Shown piece by piece: positions 39,401 through 45,029 of a DNA stretch of 49,296 nt. The first letter of the stretch is position 1; every line of letters starts with the position of its first letter. The notes under the pieces are model-generated. The model was not told the origin of the DNA. It searched no databases and was given only the letters and a program-made list of their open reading frames with translations. The stretch is from contig JAKSBJ010000357.1 in assembly GCA_022361195.1 (NCBI GenBank), positions 1 to 49,296 of the forward strand, given 5' to 3'. The position numbers were made by a program, and so were the translations under genes. This DNA comes from Flavobacteriales bacterium. GTDB lineage: Bacteria; Bacteroidota; Bacteroidia; Flavobacteriales_D; Crocinitomicaceae.

Positions 39401-39888
39401 CATTCTCTAAACAAGGCAACATTCTGTATTGGGTTGCCGAGAATATTGAATTACCTGATTCGGCTTCTGATCCGGAAGGAAGTATGGGATATGTTAGTTT
39501 TACTGTTCGTTCAAAAAGGCAAATAGCTCCTTATACAACAATTAATAATGTGGCTTCTATCCAATTTGATTACAATGAGCATATCGTTACCAATACTGCA
39601 AAAATTCAAATTGTACCGTTTGGAAATGAGAACAACTCAAATCTTTTTGTGTATCCTAATCCGACAGAATCCGACTTTAATGTTTGTTTATTAGGAGATG
39701 ATGGTGAACTTCAAAAACTGGAAGAACTCATCCTCTTTGATGCAAATGGAAATCAATTGAAGCAGCTACAATTTAGCCCAATTGACAGAGTCACTGTAGA
39801 TGTTACCAACCTAAGCCCAGGTTTGTACATTGCCGAAGGGGTGGATTCGTCCAAAGAAAAGTATCGAGCCAAAATAATTGTGAGATAA
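33454..39888 (+). CDS. Giant FG-GAP/ASPIC T9SS type A secreted protein (2144 aa)
   Basis: Signal peptide MRQLYLILFLLSGSLTTFSQ. Residues about 20-1235 are conserved-repeat (DUF11-like) beta domains, such as FEVTITNNTASTLSGVNVEVDLPDG. Seven FG-GAP/VCBS repeats follow at about 1245-1600, then an ASPIC/UnbV domain (about 1605-1690: NNYISIKLNGC, GAIGARIHV, IIRWPSGLVQTL). An SdrD-B-like domain comes next (ICGTVFHDENLNGIQDDGESG), then CARDB/DUF11-like domains (SIDPNDKLVFVDDKG, VYKIRFQNLGNYAARRVVIVDTL). The type A sorting domain has VYPNPTESDF, NLSPGLYIAEG and YRAKIIVR. It is expected on the surface; the DxDNDGD loops imply calcium binding. Function unknown. Confidence 0.88.
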   Translation: MRQLYLILFLLSGSLTTFSQDIQFSFEVQDEIEVCGLSGNFEVTITNNTASTLSGVNVEVDLPDGIFYVSASVDDLISSGVSEADISDLNVPLFSSSDIAVGDSINFQIEYQAKMPSIAYQQAGNIFRNAVKLLHTGGEEETLSESYNILYPSLNVVELTPFSQEVLSGDTTSRSFKIINAGNGKTDLVKITDVFTAGASLLSVDIGTIVGDTIVLSGSDFSGIGNGDDYFDSNEFIVVTETIYAYSCEDVTSSSIVKAYWGCNGESEMTTDAYAHVSVDFQSPSLKIESEDSLNYCFASGGLSGQELRLINTGSGIADVIELMIYKSTGGGYDQSIFSRFEMGTFVYKIGASGAESEISPSETFATNNSGTYSCLGGDAIGKVSFDLPALSPGDTLFLNWDMMSCGINSCDNDKIKGWKADLTYKDVCGITNYSSSHVGQNENSQQMSFFTETPAEIDAGETENFTYIVSSHTISQFPETESSAYEIIFELEEGLAYESLNFSSNGIYWFPTSVSYNETENTVNALFAGEEPFVIAKSELELNLVGVCGVSGWKEVNLNVNYILDTNCVEGSKIPLVCDVNTQAYLHCPGGVCTGLAFSSFVTSRTSFGLPDNDLNGIADGSGTLNLDQIKLNRAMVGDTIQTITKGFISGAVFADYGQYEATNDYGVNLINVGTELKIYDASEGEYYTLNLAAPTASTSGNSQTFIYSLSVSNLAAIDPTLSTYQYNDGDSLNLTALYKIISSVSGNIKETTWTNEFYVSEVADPTEAEKLGCTERSARITLIGYSWRNDTANNYTVKSCTRKISQNFGMSIGDCCSNYGGGNLFPYEYRSWGYLKEVKVTIPDDYELVNTKIRQSRTQKTNSVVNQTINGISPDDQIGNTLIYDVEQYYGAGLNFSDDGFNGFVQLELAPSCDVPQDIYQAVVWEFIYTKTAAIDGQDTEIIEGPNDQLKYQPSNLKITSPAPWIDVNQKEVSWTVQLKNNSSSSTDYSWIHIVSPENITIEGVKKGGTSLTLSEDIYLIGEIGANSTKTLTIEGIVTNCDSTTIQVYVGSECVGYPANFASYSCDLDQISLHVEPKISAFQVQLFSNSIDDDPCSALVEVGLEISSVKIAHMYDMQIQLDVSDTSKMKVVNSSSYFQYNLSNSYELIDEPTFADNQYGYIIDDYEPSFELGGIPGALDLDNNRYRWKTVLELGEQFVQGDYLSLTVGGGNACEVALSNVILAYDPNSKFEKDNTAGLHLDIGDSWTASWGDYDNDGYDDLFVPNKDINEPNLLYHNNGDGTLSKVLTGPIVEDLGGSISGSWGDYDNDGDLDLFVVNNEASKNKLYRNNGDETFTSVEGDPIVDNGTYSHASAWGDYDNDGDLDLVVTDLNPSHYNFLYRNNGDGSFSVVEESIISQSATSAVGASWVDYDNDNDLDLFVANTNGQNNQLFINQSGTFELASDLNIVMDGGNSIGGVWGDYDNDGDLDLYVTNASDVEPNYFYENNNDGTFEKILSGVVVSNMSNSHGASWIDYDIDGDLDLVAANDQNKSNYLFANQGDKSFVKMTNALTEEQTNSYGLAWSDYDNDGDYDVLFTNHGENSNDFFVNEKGTCNNYISIKLNGCNSNFGAIGARIHVKAEVKGEDVWQMREISSQSNGLGGQNSAQIIIGLGSADIIDSLIIRWPSGLVQTLTMQAVNQTLTINEDCGAQICGTVFHDENLNGIQDDGESGIPYRELIVSPGGFNIFTNANGEYKFYAENGEYTISQLDDGNWSQFNPIGDITVSIDTDVEMTYCGNDFANSPDCLYGDLELSIGATAFRRGLPNDFKVTVTNVGAFSVTDEFQIELKFTDNVYLVSNDWDSMNEADGFRTYSYSIDSLGPFEHVILNLVDSVALSTELGDPLSVEGTLINPGDECSEENNQLSFTDIVVGSIDPNDKLVFVDDKGILSTATVNDTIVYKIRFQNLGNYAARRVVIVDTLSPDLDWESLQNRTSSHDFSFSKQGNILYWVAENIELPDSASDPEGSMGYVSFTVRSKRQIAPYTTINNVASIQFDYNEHIVTNTAKIQIVPFGNENNSNLFVYPNPTESDFNVCLLGDDGELQKLEELILFDANGNQLKQLQFSPIDRVTVDVTNLSPGLYIAEGVDSSKEKYRAKIIVR
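37195..38235 (+). repeat. Seven FG-GAP (VCBS) repeats, ~52-53 residues each
   Basis: A W-x-DYDNDGDxD motif recurs seven times near 37213, 37372, 37528, 37690, 37843, 38004 and 38155, a spacing of 150-160 bp. Variants: DYDNDGYDD (first), DYDNDNDLD (fourth), DYDIDGDLD (sixth), DYDNDGDYD (seventh). Each is followed by a LFVxN and a (N)NxDGTF-type strand. Seven is the number needed for one complete beta-propeller. Confidence 0.88.
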
Positions 39889-39922
39889 TCACACTTCTAA
39901 TCATTGGTGTTGTTAAACTGTT

Positions 39923-39930
39923 TATTTTTG
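39923..39930 (+). promoter_or_regulatory. Candidate -7 box (TATTTTTG) for mrp-nifU
   Basis: Exact TAnnTTTG match, 15 bp before the mrp ATG, giving a very short leader. The nearest TTG (39904-39906) is 16 bp upstream, slightly short for a -33 element. Confidence 0.5.
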
Positions 39931-39945
39931 TAAAAAAAATAAGCC

Positions 39946-41013
39946 ATGGCCATTACAAAAGAAAGTGTTATTGAGGCTTTGAAAAAGGTGATTGAACCTG
40001 ACCTCAAAAAAGACATTGTTACTTTGGATTTAGTCTCTGATATTGAGATTGAAGGAAATCAAATTTCATTTCAAGTTAAGATTTATAATCCGGCTATGCA
40101 TGCAAAAAAACGAATGCAGGAAGCATTGGAATTTGCATTGGAAAGAGCCTTTGGTAAAGATGTTGATGCCAATATTTCATTGGTGCCACTTCCAAAAGAT
40201 AAAGAACCTGAGGTAAGAGCTATTCTTACCAACGTTAAGCATATTGTCGCGGTAGCTTCTGGAAAAGGAGGAGTAGGGAAATCTACAGTCACAGCAAATT
40301 TAGCAGCTGGTTTAGCTCGCCAGGGATATAAAGTTGGTTTGGTAGATGCGGATATTTATGGACCTTCTATGCCAACGATGTTTGATGTAGTTGGACATCG
40401 TCCGCAAGGAGTTGATAAGGATGGTAAAACCTTAATTCAACCTATCGAGTCTTACGGAGTTAAAATCTTGTCTATTGGCTTTTTTGCTGATCCTGAACAA
40501 GCAGTTGTTTGGAGAGGTCCAATGGCAACTAAGGCTTTAAACCAAATGTTTAAAGATGCTGACTGGGGTGAATTGGATTACATGATTATTGATTTACCTC
40601 CAGGAACAGGTGATGTGCATTTAACCTTAGTTCAAAACGTACCACTTACAGGGGCGGTTATCGTTAGCACACCACAAGAGGTCGCTTTAGCTGATGCGCG
40701 TAAAGGGGTTAATATGTTCCGCATGGATTCTCTTAAAGTACCAGTCCTGGGATTAGTGGAGAATATGGCCTGGTTTACTCCTGCCGAATTGCCTGAGAAC
40801 AAATACTATATTTTTGGTAAGGATGGAGCTAAGAATTTAGCAGAAACTATGGATGTTCCATTGTTGGCTCAAATTCCATTAATTCAAAGTGTCCGAGAAT
40901 CAGGAGATGTGGGACGACCGGCTGTTTTACAGGATAATACGGTTTCCTATGAGGTTTTTGACGAATTTGTTCGTAAATTTGTAGAAAGGATTGATTCCCT
41001 CAAGAATGGATAA
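39946..41013 (+). CDS. Mrp/NBP35-family iron-sulfur carrier ATPase (ApbC-like)
   Basis: 355 residues. An N-terminal MIP18/DUF59 domain (about 1-90: SVIEALKKVIEPDLKKDIVTLDLV) is fused to a P-loop ATPase with the deviant Walker A SGKGGVGKST at 105-114. It also has DADIYGPSMPTMF, WRGPMATKALNQM and IIDLPPGTGDVHLTL. The CxxC pair that binds the cluster in many Mrp proteins is missing: the segment reads ENMAWFTPAELPENKYYIFG. As far as I recall this is the usual Bacteroidota form. The nifU-like gene overlaps it by 8 bp, which supports a role in Fe-S assembly or transfer. Confidence 0.93.
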   Translation: MAITKESVIEALKKVIEPDLKKDIVTLDLVSDIEIEGNQISFQVKIYNPAMHAKKRMQEALEFALERAFGKDVDANISLVPLPKDKEPEVRAILTNVKHIVAVASGKGGVGKSTVTANLAAGLARQGYKVGLVDADIYGPSMPTMFDVVGHRPQGVDKDGKTLIQPIESYGVKILSIGFFADPEQAVVWRGPMATKALNQMFKDADWGELDYMIIDLPPGTGDVHLTLVQNVPLTGAVIVSTPQEVALADARKGVNMFRMDSLKVPVLGLVENMAWFTPAELPENKYYIFGKDGAKNLAETMDVPLLAQIPLIQSVRESGDVGRPAVLQDNTVSYEVFDEFVRKFVERIDSLKNG

Positions 41014-41233
41014 AATCGAAAAGATCGAAATTGCCCTGCAATCCATCCGTCCGTATTTACAGAAAGATGGTGGAGATGTTGAGCTTGTGGAACTAACAGA
41101 GAGCAATGTCTTAAAAGTTAGGTTGCTAGGAGCTTGTGAAAACTGCTCTATGAGTGCTATGACGTTGAAAGCTGGTATTGAAGAATCCGTGAAAAATGTC
41201 GTTCCAGATATCCAAGAGGTGCAAGCCGTTTAA
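41006..41233 (+). CDS. NifU C-terminal-domain protein (Nfu-type Fe-S scaffold)
   Basis: 75 residues from ATG 41006, inside the last codons of mrp (8-bp overlap). An in-frame TTG at 40991 is less likely. The sequence has the Nfu pattern IALQSIRPYLQKDGGDVELVE and the cluster-binding CxxC in LGACENCSMSAMTLKAGIE. It probably hands 4Fe-4S clusters to target proteins together with Mrp. The sulfite reductase some 1.7 kb downstream is one possible client, but that link is speculation. Confidence 0.93.
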   Translation: MDKIEKIEIALQSIRPYLQKDGGDVELVELTESNVLKVRLLGACENCSMSAMTLKAGIEESVKNVVPDIQEVQAV

Positions 41234-41300
41234 TCCTTTTTTTTCCATACATATAATAGGGTAGTTTGGTAAAATTCTCGACTCTAGAGTAAACTTACCT

Positions 41301-42377
41301 ATGAAAAACTATTTTCTAACTCTTTGTGCTTTTGCACTCCTGTTGAGTTCGTGTAAAAAAGAAAAACTCAAGGATATCGATAATCGTAATTTCAAAATGG
41401 GATTCACCAGCTGGAGTTACGGTCCTGATATGGAAGATCGAAATGATACCTACGATTTTATCCAACAAAATGGTGACATCTATGCTGAATTTATAGATGA
41501 TGTTATTCCGTGGGAGGCTTGGATGAATGGAACCGAATTACCCACTGGTTTTACGGATGATGTGAGCTTTAAAGCTGCCGAACGTCCTGCAGATATGGAT
41601 ATGATTCTCTCGGTTAGTTTATTAAATACCGGAAGGACAGATTTGATTGAAGGATTCAACGGGGAAGTACCGGAATATACAGCCATGAATGATGAGCATA
41701 TTGAAGATGCCTATTTTGCTCACCTTTCTTATTTGATAGATCAATTTAATCCTAATTACCTCATTTTGGCAATGGAGGCAAATGATTTACTATTGCATAA
41801 TGAAGCTCGTTGGCCAGAGTATAAACTGCTAATGTCTAACATTCGTTCCAGGGTTCGATTGGCTTATCCCAACTTAAAAATTACAGAATCTATCACTTTA
41901 CATAATTGGTATGAAACAGATGCAACTGATAAAGAAGCTTATGTCAATGAGATTACGGAATACGTGAAGAATTTCGATTTAGTGACCATCAGCTTTTACC
42001 CTTTCTTTAAAGATTTAAGAAGCAAAAATGAGTATCAAAAAGCGTTTGACTTTTTACATGATCATGTGAATCAGCCTATCGCTTTTATTGAAACAAATCA
42101 ACTAGCAGAGGATTTGGATGTAGAGGCTTTTGATTTACACTTAAAAGGAGATGAAAAAGGACAAGCTCGATATTTGGAAACCTTGTTTCTCAATGCTCAT
42201 AATAAGAATTATGAATTTGTTATTTGGTGGGCGCATCGCGATTTTGATGAGCTGTGGGAAACCTTTCCAGACGATGTCAAAGATATAGGTAAACTATGGA
42301 GGAATACCGGGCTTTTAGACAAGGATGGATCGAAGAGAGAAGCTTGGGAACTATGGGATGAAATGTTTAAGAAGTAA
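41301..42377 (+). CDS. Lipoprotein, probable TIM-barrel glycoside hydrolase (clan GH-A-like)
   Basis: 358 residues with a lipoprotein signal: LLLSSCKKEK places the lipidated cysteine at C18. The pattern fits a beta/alpha barrel: FKMGFTSWSYGPD (first strand), DMILSVSL, YLILAMEANDLL with E159, FDLVTISFYPFF, QPIAFIETNQLAED with E264, and FVIWWAHRDFDELWE. In clan GH-A enzymes the acid/base glutamate sits at the end of strand 4 and the nucleophile glutamate at strand 7, which E159 and E264 would match. GH53-like is the nearest idea. No family is certain, and no sugar-uptake (SusC/D) genes are adjacent. Confidence 0.55.
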   Translation: MKNYFLTLCAFALLLSSCKKEKLKDIDNRNFKMGFTSWSYGPDMEDRNDTYDFIQQNGDIYAEFIDDVIPWEAWMNGTELPTGFTDDVSFKAAERPADMDMILSVSLLNTGRTDLIEGFNGEVPEYTAMNDEHIEDAYFAHLSYLIDQFNPNYLILAMEANDLLLHNEARWPEYKLLMSNIRSRVRLAYPNLKITESITLHNWYETDATDKEAYVNEITEYVKNFDLVTISFYPFFKDLRSKNEYQKAFDFLHDHVNQPIAFIETNQLAEDLDVEAFDLHLKGDEKGQARYLETLFLNAHNKNYEFVIWWAHRDFDELWETFPDDVKDIGKLWRNTGLLDKDGSKREAWELWDEMFKK

Positions 42378-42636
42378 GCATTTTAGGGCTGAAAGTGATT
42401 CTCAATTTTGATTCACGATAATCGATCAATCTCCTTTCATGAATAGTCTCAAAAACCAAATTAGTTTAAAACAAGTTTATTGATTGAGATAATCTAGAAA
42501 TTGTGAGAGCATAATATTGTTCGAGTTTTTTCTTTCCTAATAGAATTAAGGAGAAAGAATTTGTAAAAAATAAACAGTTCATTTTGAACGGATAATGATT
42601 TAAATATATAATCTATCAGTTTTATAGAACATTTTC
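42378..42636. other. Non-coding region before the sulfur operon promoter
   Basis: No supported coding sequence on either strand. A TTCTTTCCT...AGGAGAAAGAA imperfect hairpin (42530-42560) has no strong T-run after it. A short GTTC-ATTTT-GAAC hairpin is at 42577-42589. The tail carries CGGATAATGATT (42589-42600), repeated at the leader start downstream. Confidence 0.5.
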
Positions 42637-42681
42637 TTGGAAAACTAAAAAAATCAATTACATTTGCCCCGGATAATGATT
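42589..42681 (+). repeat. 12-bp direct repeat CGGATAATGATT, copies at 42589-42600 and 42670-42681
   Basis: Two exact copies 81 bp apart. The second spans the presumed transcription start and the first codons of leader 1. The first follows a TCATTTTG stretch resembling a decayed -7 box. Its ATG opens only M-I-stop. This looks like a partly decayed duplication of the promoter/leader region, or a repeated operator. Confidence 0.6.
42637..42666 (+). promoter_or_regulatory. Promoter of the cysteine biosynthesis operon
   Basis: TTG (42637-42639) and TACATTTG (42659-42666), separated by 19 bp, match the Bacteroidota -33/-7 consensus well. Transcription should begin near 42671-42674, only 2-5 nt before the leader 1 ATG, so the first leader peptide would be read from a nearly leaderless mRNA. 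Confidence 0.75.
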
Positions 42682-42723
42682 GTTAAAACGAAAATTACTA
42701 CTTGTTGTATGAGTCTTTTCTGA
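42676..42723 (+). CDS. Cysteine leader peptide 1 (MIVKTKITTCCMSLF)
   Basis: 15-codon frame with consecutive Cys-Cys-Met codons (42703-42711), ending in TGA four codons later. It starts a few bases from the predicted transcript 5' end and lies directly before an antiterminator/terminator pair. The placement of Cys codons about 16 nt before the competing segment is what a stalled-ribosome attenuator requires. The frame is too short for any homology call; confidence comes from its fit with the RNA structure. Confidence 0.7.
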   Translation: MIVKTKITTCCMSLF

Positions 42724-42786
42724 GGAAAGGCTAATACTTTGTGAATTAATTTTAAAGGCCTTTCCATTGTGGAGAGGCCTTTTTTT
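42712..42786 (+). promoter_or_regulatory. Attenuator 1: pause hairpin, antiterminator and intrinsic terminator
   Basis: Segment 1 (42712-42720) can pair with segment 2 (42725-42732). Segment 2, GGAAAGGC at 42724-42731, is perfectly complementary to GCCTTTCC at 42758-42765 (antiterminator). The same segment 3 (AAAGGCCTTTCC, 42754-42765) pairs with GGAGAGGCCTTT (42771-42782) over a 5-nt loop and is followed by seven T residues (terminator). A ribosome stalled at the Cys codons would cover segment 1 and free segment 2. One that reaches the stop codon (42721-42723) would cover segment 2 and allow termination. Confidence 0.8.
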
Positions 42787-42812
42787 ATGCAATGAATTTT
42801 AGATTAAAAAAT

Positions 42813-42878
42813 ATGAACTGTTGTAGCATGATGTGTTGTTCAAAAACAACGCACTTGACTTGCTATGACATTAATTGA
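42813..42878 (+). CDS. Cysteine/methionine leader peptide 2 (21 aa, begins MNCCSMMCC)
   Basis: 21 codons: MNCCSMMCCSKTTH followed by LTCYDIN, then TGA. Five cysteines and three methionines, including two Cys-Cys pairs and a Met-Met-Cys-Cys run (42828-42839), are far more than chance would give in this AT-rich genome. The start has an A-rich upstream stretch (AAAAAATATG), favourable for translation in this phylum. It lies between the two terminators, 62 bp before the second stem. Confidence 0.75.
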   Translation: MNCCSMMCCSKTTHLTCYDIN

Positions 42879-42940
42879 AGAAAAAAATAGATATCAATAT
42901 TTAATGTAAGCCCGGTCAAGTTTTTGACCGGGCTTTTTTT
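42832..42940 (+). promoter_or_regulatory. Attenuator 2: hairpin over the Cys codons, antiterminator and terminator
   Basis: TGTGTTGTT (42832-42840, covering the second Cys-Cys) pairs with AACAACGCA (42845-42853). The next segment, ACTTGACT (42853-42860), is complementary to GGTCAAGT (42914-42921) with one G-U pair, giving an antiterminator. The terminator is AAGCCCGGTCAA (42908-42919), a GTTT loop and TTGACCGGGCTT (42924-42935), a perfect 12-bp stem with a T-run to 42940. It ends 10 bp before the sulfite reductase start. The antiterminator is shorter than in attenuator 1, and a ribosome at the stop codon would mask only part of it, so the switch is less textbook. Confidence 0.75.
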
Positions 42941-42950
42941 ATGACTAAAA

Positions 42951-45029
42951 ATGCAAAGTTTCAGAACAGAATTAGAAAATCCAGTGGTAGAAAAAGATAT
43001 TCTCGAACTGGAAAAAAAGATCCGCTTGTTTAAAGAAGGCAAGTTGGACGAAGAATCGTTTAGGAGTTTGAGGTTAGCCAGAGGAGTTTATGGCCAGCGC
43101 CAAAAGGGAGTCCAAATGGTGAGAATTAAGTTCCCCCTGGGAATCATTCGACCCGAGCAATGGAGGAGAATGGCAGAAATGTCTGAGAAATATGCGGATG
43201 GAAACGTTCATTTAACCACTCGTCAGGATATTCAATTGCATCATGTTTCTTTGGATGAGACGCCTCAACTTTGGGCCGAATTGGAAGAGGATGAAATTAC
43301 CATGCGGGAGGCTTGTGGTAATACGGTGCGTAATATCACAGGGAGTCCTTTTGCAGGAATTGATCCGGTAGAACCTTTTGACGTTACTCCTTATGGGTGG
43401 ACACTATTTGAGCATTTTCTTAGAAACCCCATTGGTCAAGAATTGGGGCGTAAGTTTAAAATTGCCATTTCAGCTTCAGATGAGGATGATGTTCGTGCTT
43501 ATTTACACGACTTGGGTTTAATTCCAAAATTTAAGAATGGTCAAAAAGGATTCAAAGTTTTATTAGGTGGAGGATTAGGTGCTCAGCCTTTTGTTGCTAG
43601 CGTTGTTAAAGATTTTCTACCTGTCGATCAACTGGTGAATTATGCAACAGCAGCTTTAAAGGTGTTTGATCAATATGGAGAGCGAAACCGACGAAACAAA
43701 GCTCGATTAAAATATCTGATTAAGGACAAAGGAATTGATTTTGTGAAGGATCAAATCGAAAATGAATTTCAATCTTTTACAACTGAGCAGCAGGAGTGGT
43801 CAAAGCCAAAGAAATATTACAATGCGGTTGGGGATTTTCGAATTGAAATACCTTTGGATGATTTGGCTTTTGAGAATTGGAAAAAGACAAATGTATTCAA
43901 TCAGAAAAATAGCGACTTAAAAGCGGTTTTAGTCAAGGTAAAGAATGGGAATTTACAAAGTTCTATATTACGTGAGTTGGCTAATTTGATTGGTCTGTTC
44001 TCGCAGGAGGAAAGCCGATTAACGATTGAACAAAATATTCTAATTCGGTCTGTACCCGAAAAGTATCTTCCAAACCTATTTAATGGCTTGTTTAAATTGT
44101 CTTTGGCTGATTTTGGAGGGGGAAGCATTCGAGACATTACATCTTGTCCAGGAACCCAAACCTGTAATTTGGGAATTACAGCCACTTATGAAGTTTCAGA
44201 GGTAATTGATCAACTGTTAATCAAAGAATATCCCAAGTTTATTTTCGATAACCCCATCCAAATTAAAATTTCAGGATGCATGAATGCATGTGGTCAACAC
44301 ACCGTAGCTGATATCGGCTTTCACGGAAGCAGTATTAAGGCTGATGGTAAAGTTTACCCGGCTTTACAGTTATTGCTGGGAGGTAAGAATCTTGGAAATG
44401 GAGAAGCTGTATTTGCCGAAAAGGTGATCAAAGTTCCAACCAAAAGAGTGGAAAACCTACTTCGATTACTTCTTGATGATTATGATAAAAATAAAGGAGT
44501 AAATGAGACTTTTCATGCTTATTACCAGGGAAGAGGTAAAATCCATTTTTATGATCTGCTTAAACCTTTGGCCAATTTGTCAGAGGCTGATGATGATACT
44601 TTAATCGACTGGGGAGCGAAAGAGCGATTTCTTCCTCAAATTGGAGTAGGTGAGTGCGCTGGTGTTAAGATCGACCTAGTTAAAACTCTAATTTTTGAAG
44701 CAGAAGAAAAAGTGGAAGAGGCACGTTATTTTCTGGAGAATAATCAGCGGTTAGATGCTTTGTATACGTTGTATTCTGCCTTGATCCAAGGTGCTAAAGC
44801 TTTACTAGTTCAAAAAGGAGAAAAGACCAATTCCAAAAATCAAATTGAGGAGGCCTTTGAAGTTTACTTTTCAGTTTTTCAAAATGAGTTGAAGATTGGA
44901 AGTTTCTCTCAATTCATTCAACAGTCAAAAACACAAAAGCCATCCATTGATTTTGTAGAAAATTACCTGGGTCAGACTCGAAAATTTTTAAACCGAATTA
45001 ATCAATTAACCGATGACAACAAAAGCTAA
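42951..45029 (+). CDS. Siroheme/[4Fe-4S] sulfite reductase with C-terminal helical extension
   Basis: 692 residues. Six-electron reduction of sulfite to sulfide. Two ferredoxin-like/reductase repeats: VQMVRIKFPLGIIRPEQWRRM and HLTTRQDIQLHHV (first), with GNTVRNITGSP. The cluster and siroheme cysteines are C399 and C405 in SCPGTQTCN, and C443 and C447 in GCMNACGQH. Residues after about 560 form a helical extension not found in CysI (VEEARYFLENNQRLDALYTL, YSALIQGAKALLVQKG) that resembles a HEPN domain. Nitrite reductase is the close relative, but siroheme synthesis genes and cysteine genes downstream favour sulfite. It overlaps cobA by 17 bp and is the first gene after two attenuators. Confidence 0.9.
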   Translation: MQSFRTELENPVVEKDILELEKKIRLFKEGKLDEESFRSLRLARGVYGQRQKGVQMVRIKFPLGIIRPEQWRRMAEMSEKYADGNVHLTTRQDIQLHHVSLDETPQLWAELEEDEITMREACGNTVRNITGSPFAGIDPVEPFDVTPYGWTLFEHFLRNPIGQELGRKFKIAISASDEDDVRAYLHDLGLIPKFKNGQKGFKVLLGGGLGAQPFVASVVKDFLPVDQLVNYATAALKVFDQYGERNRRNKARLKYLIKDKGIDFVKDQIENEFQSFTTEQQEWSKPKKYYNAVGDFRIEIPLDDLAFENWKKTNVFNQKNSDLKAVLVKVKNGNLQSSILRELANLIGLFSQEESRLTIEQNILIRSVPEKYLPNLFNGLFKLSLADFGGGSIRDITSCPGTQTCNLGITATYEVSEVIDQLLIKEYPKFIFDNPIQIKISGCMNACGQHTVADIGFHGSSIKADGKVYPALQLLLGGKNLGNGEAVFAEKVIKVPTKRVENLLRLLLDDYDKNKGVNETFHAYYQGRGKIHFYDLLKPLANLSEADDDTLIDWGAKERFLPQIGVGECAGVKIDLVKTLIFEAEEKVEEARYFLENNQRLDALYTLYSALIQGAKALLVQKGEKTNSKNQIEEAFEVYFSVFQNELKIGSFSQFIQQSKTQKPSIDFVENYLGQTRKFLNRINQLTDDNKS

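Noticed and set aside
42439..42483. 14-codon frame upstream of the promoter (MNSLKNQISLKQVY)
   Set aside because: No Cys run, no terminator after it, and it lies before the predicted transcription start.
42941..42943. ATG directly after terminator 2 as the sulfite reductase start
   Set aside because: It is out of frame with the reductase; the frame from ATG 42951 gives the family N-terminus.
42660..42950. SAM, cobalamin or TPP riboswitch in front of the sulfur operon
   Set aside because: None of the conserved core motifs of these classes that I know could be matched. The Cys-rich frames plus competing hairpins explain the region better.
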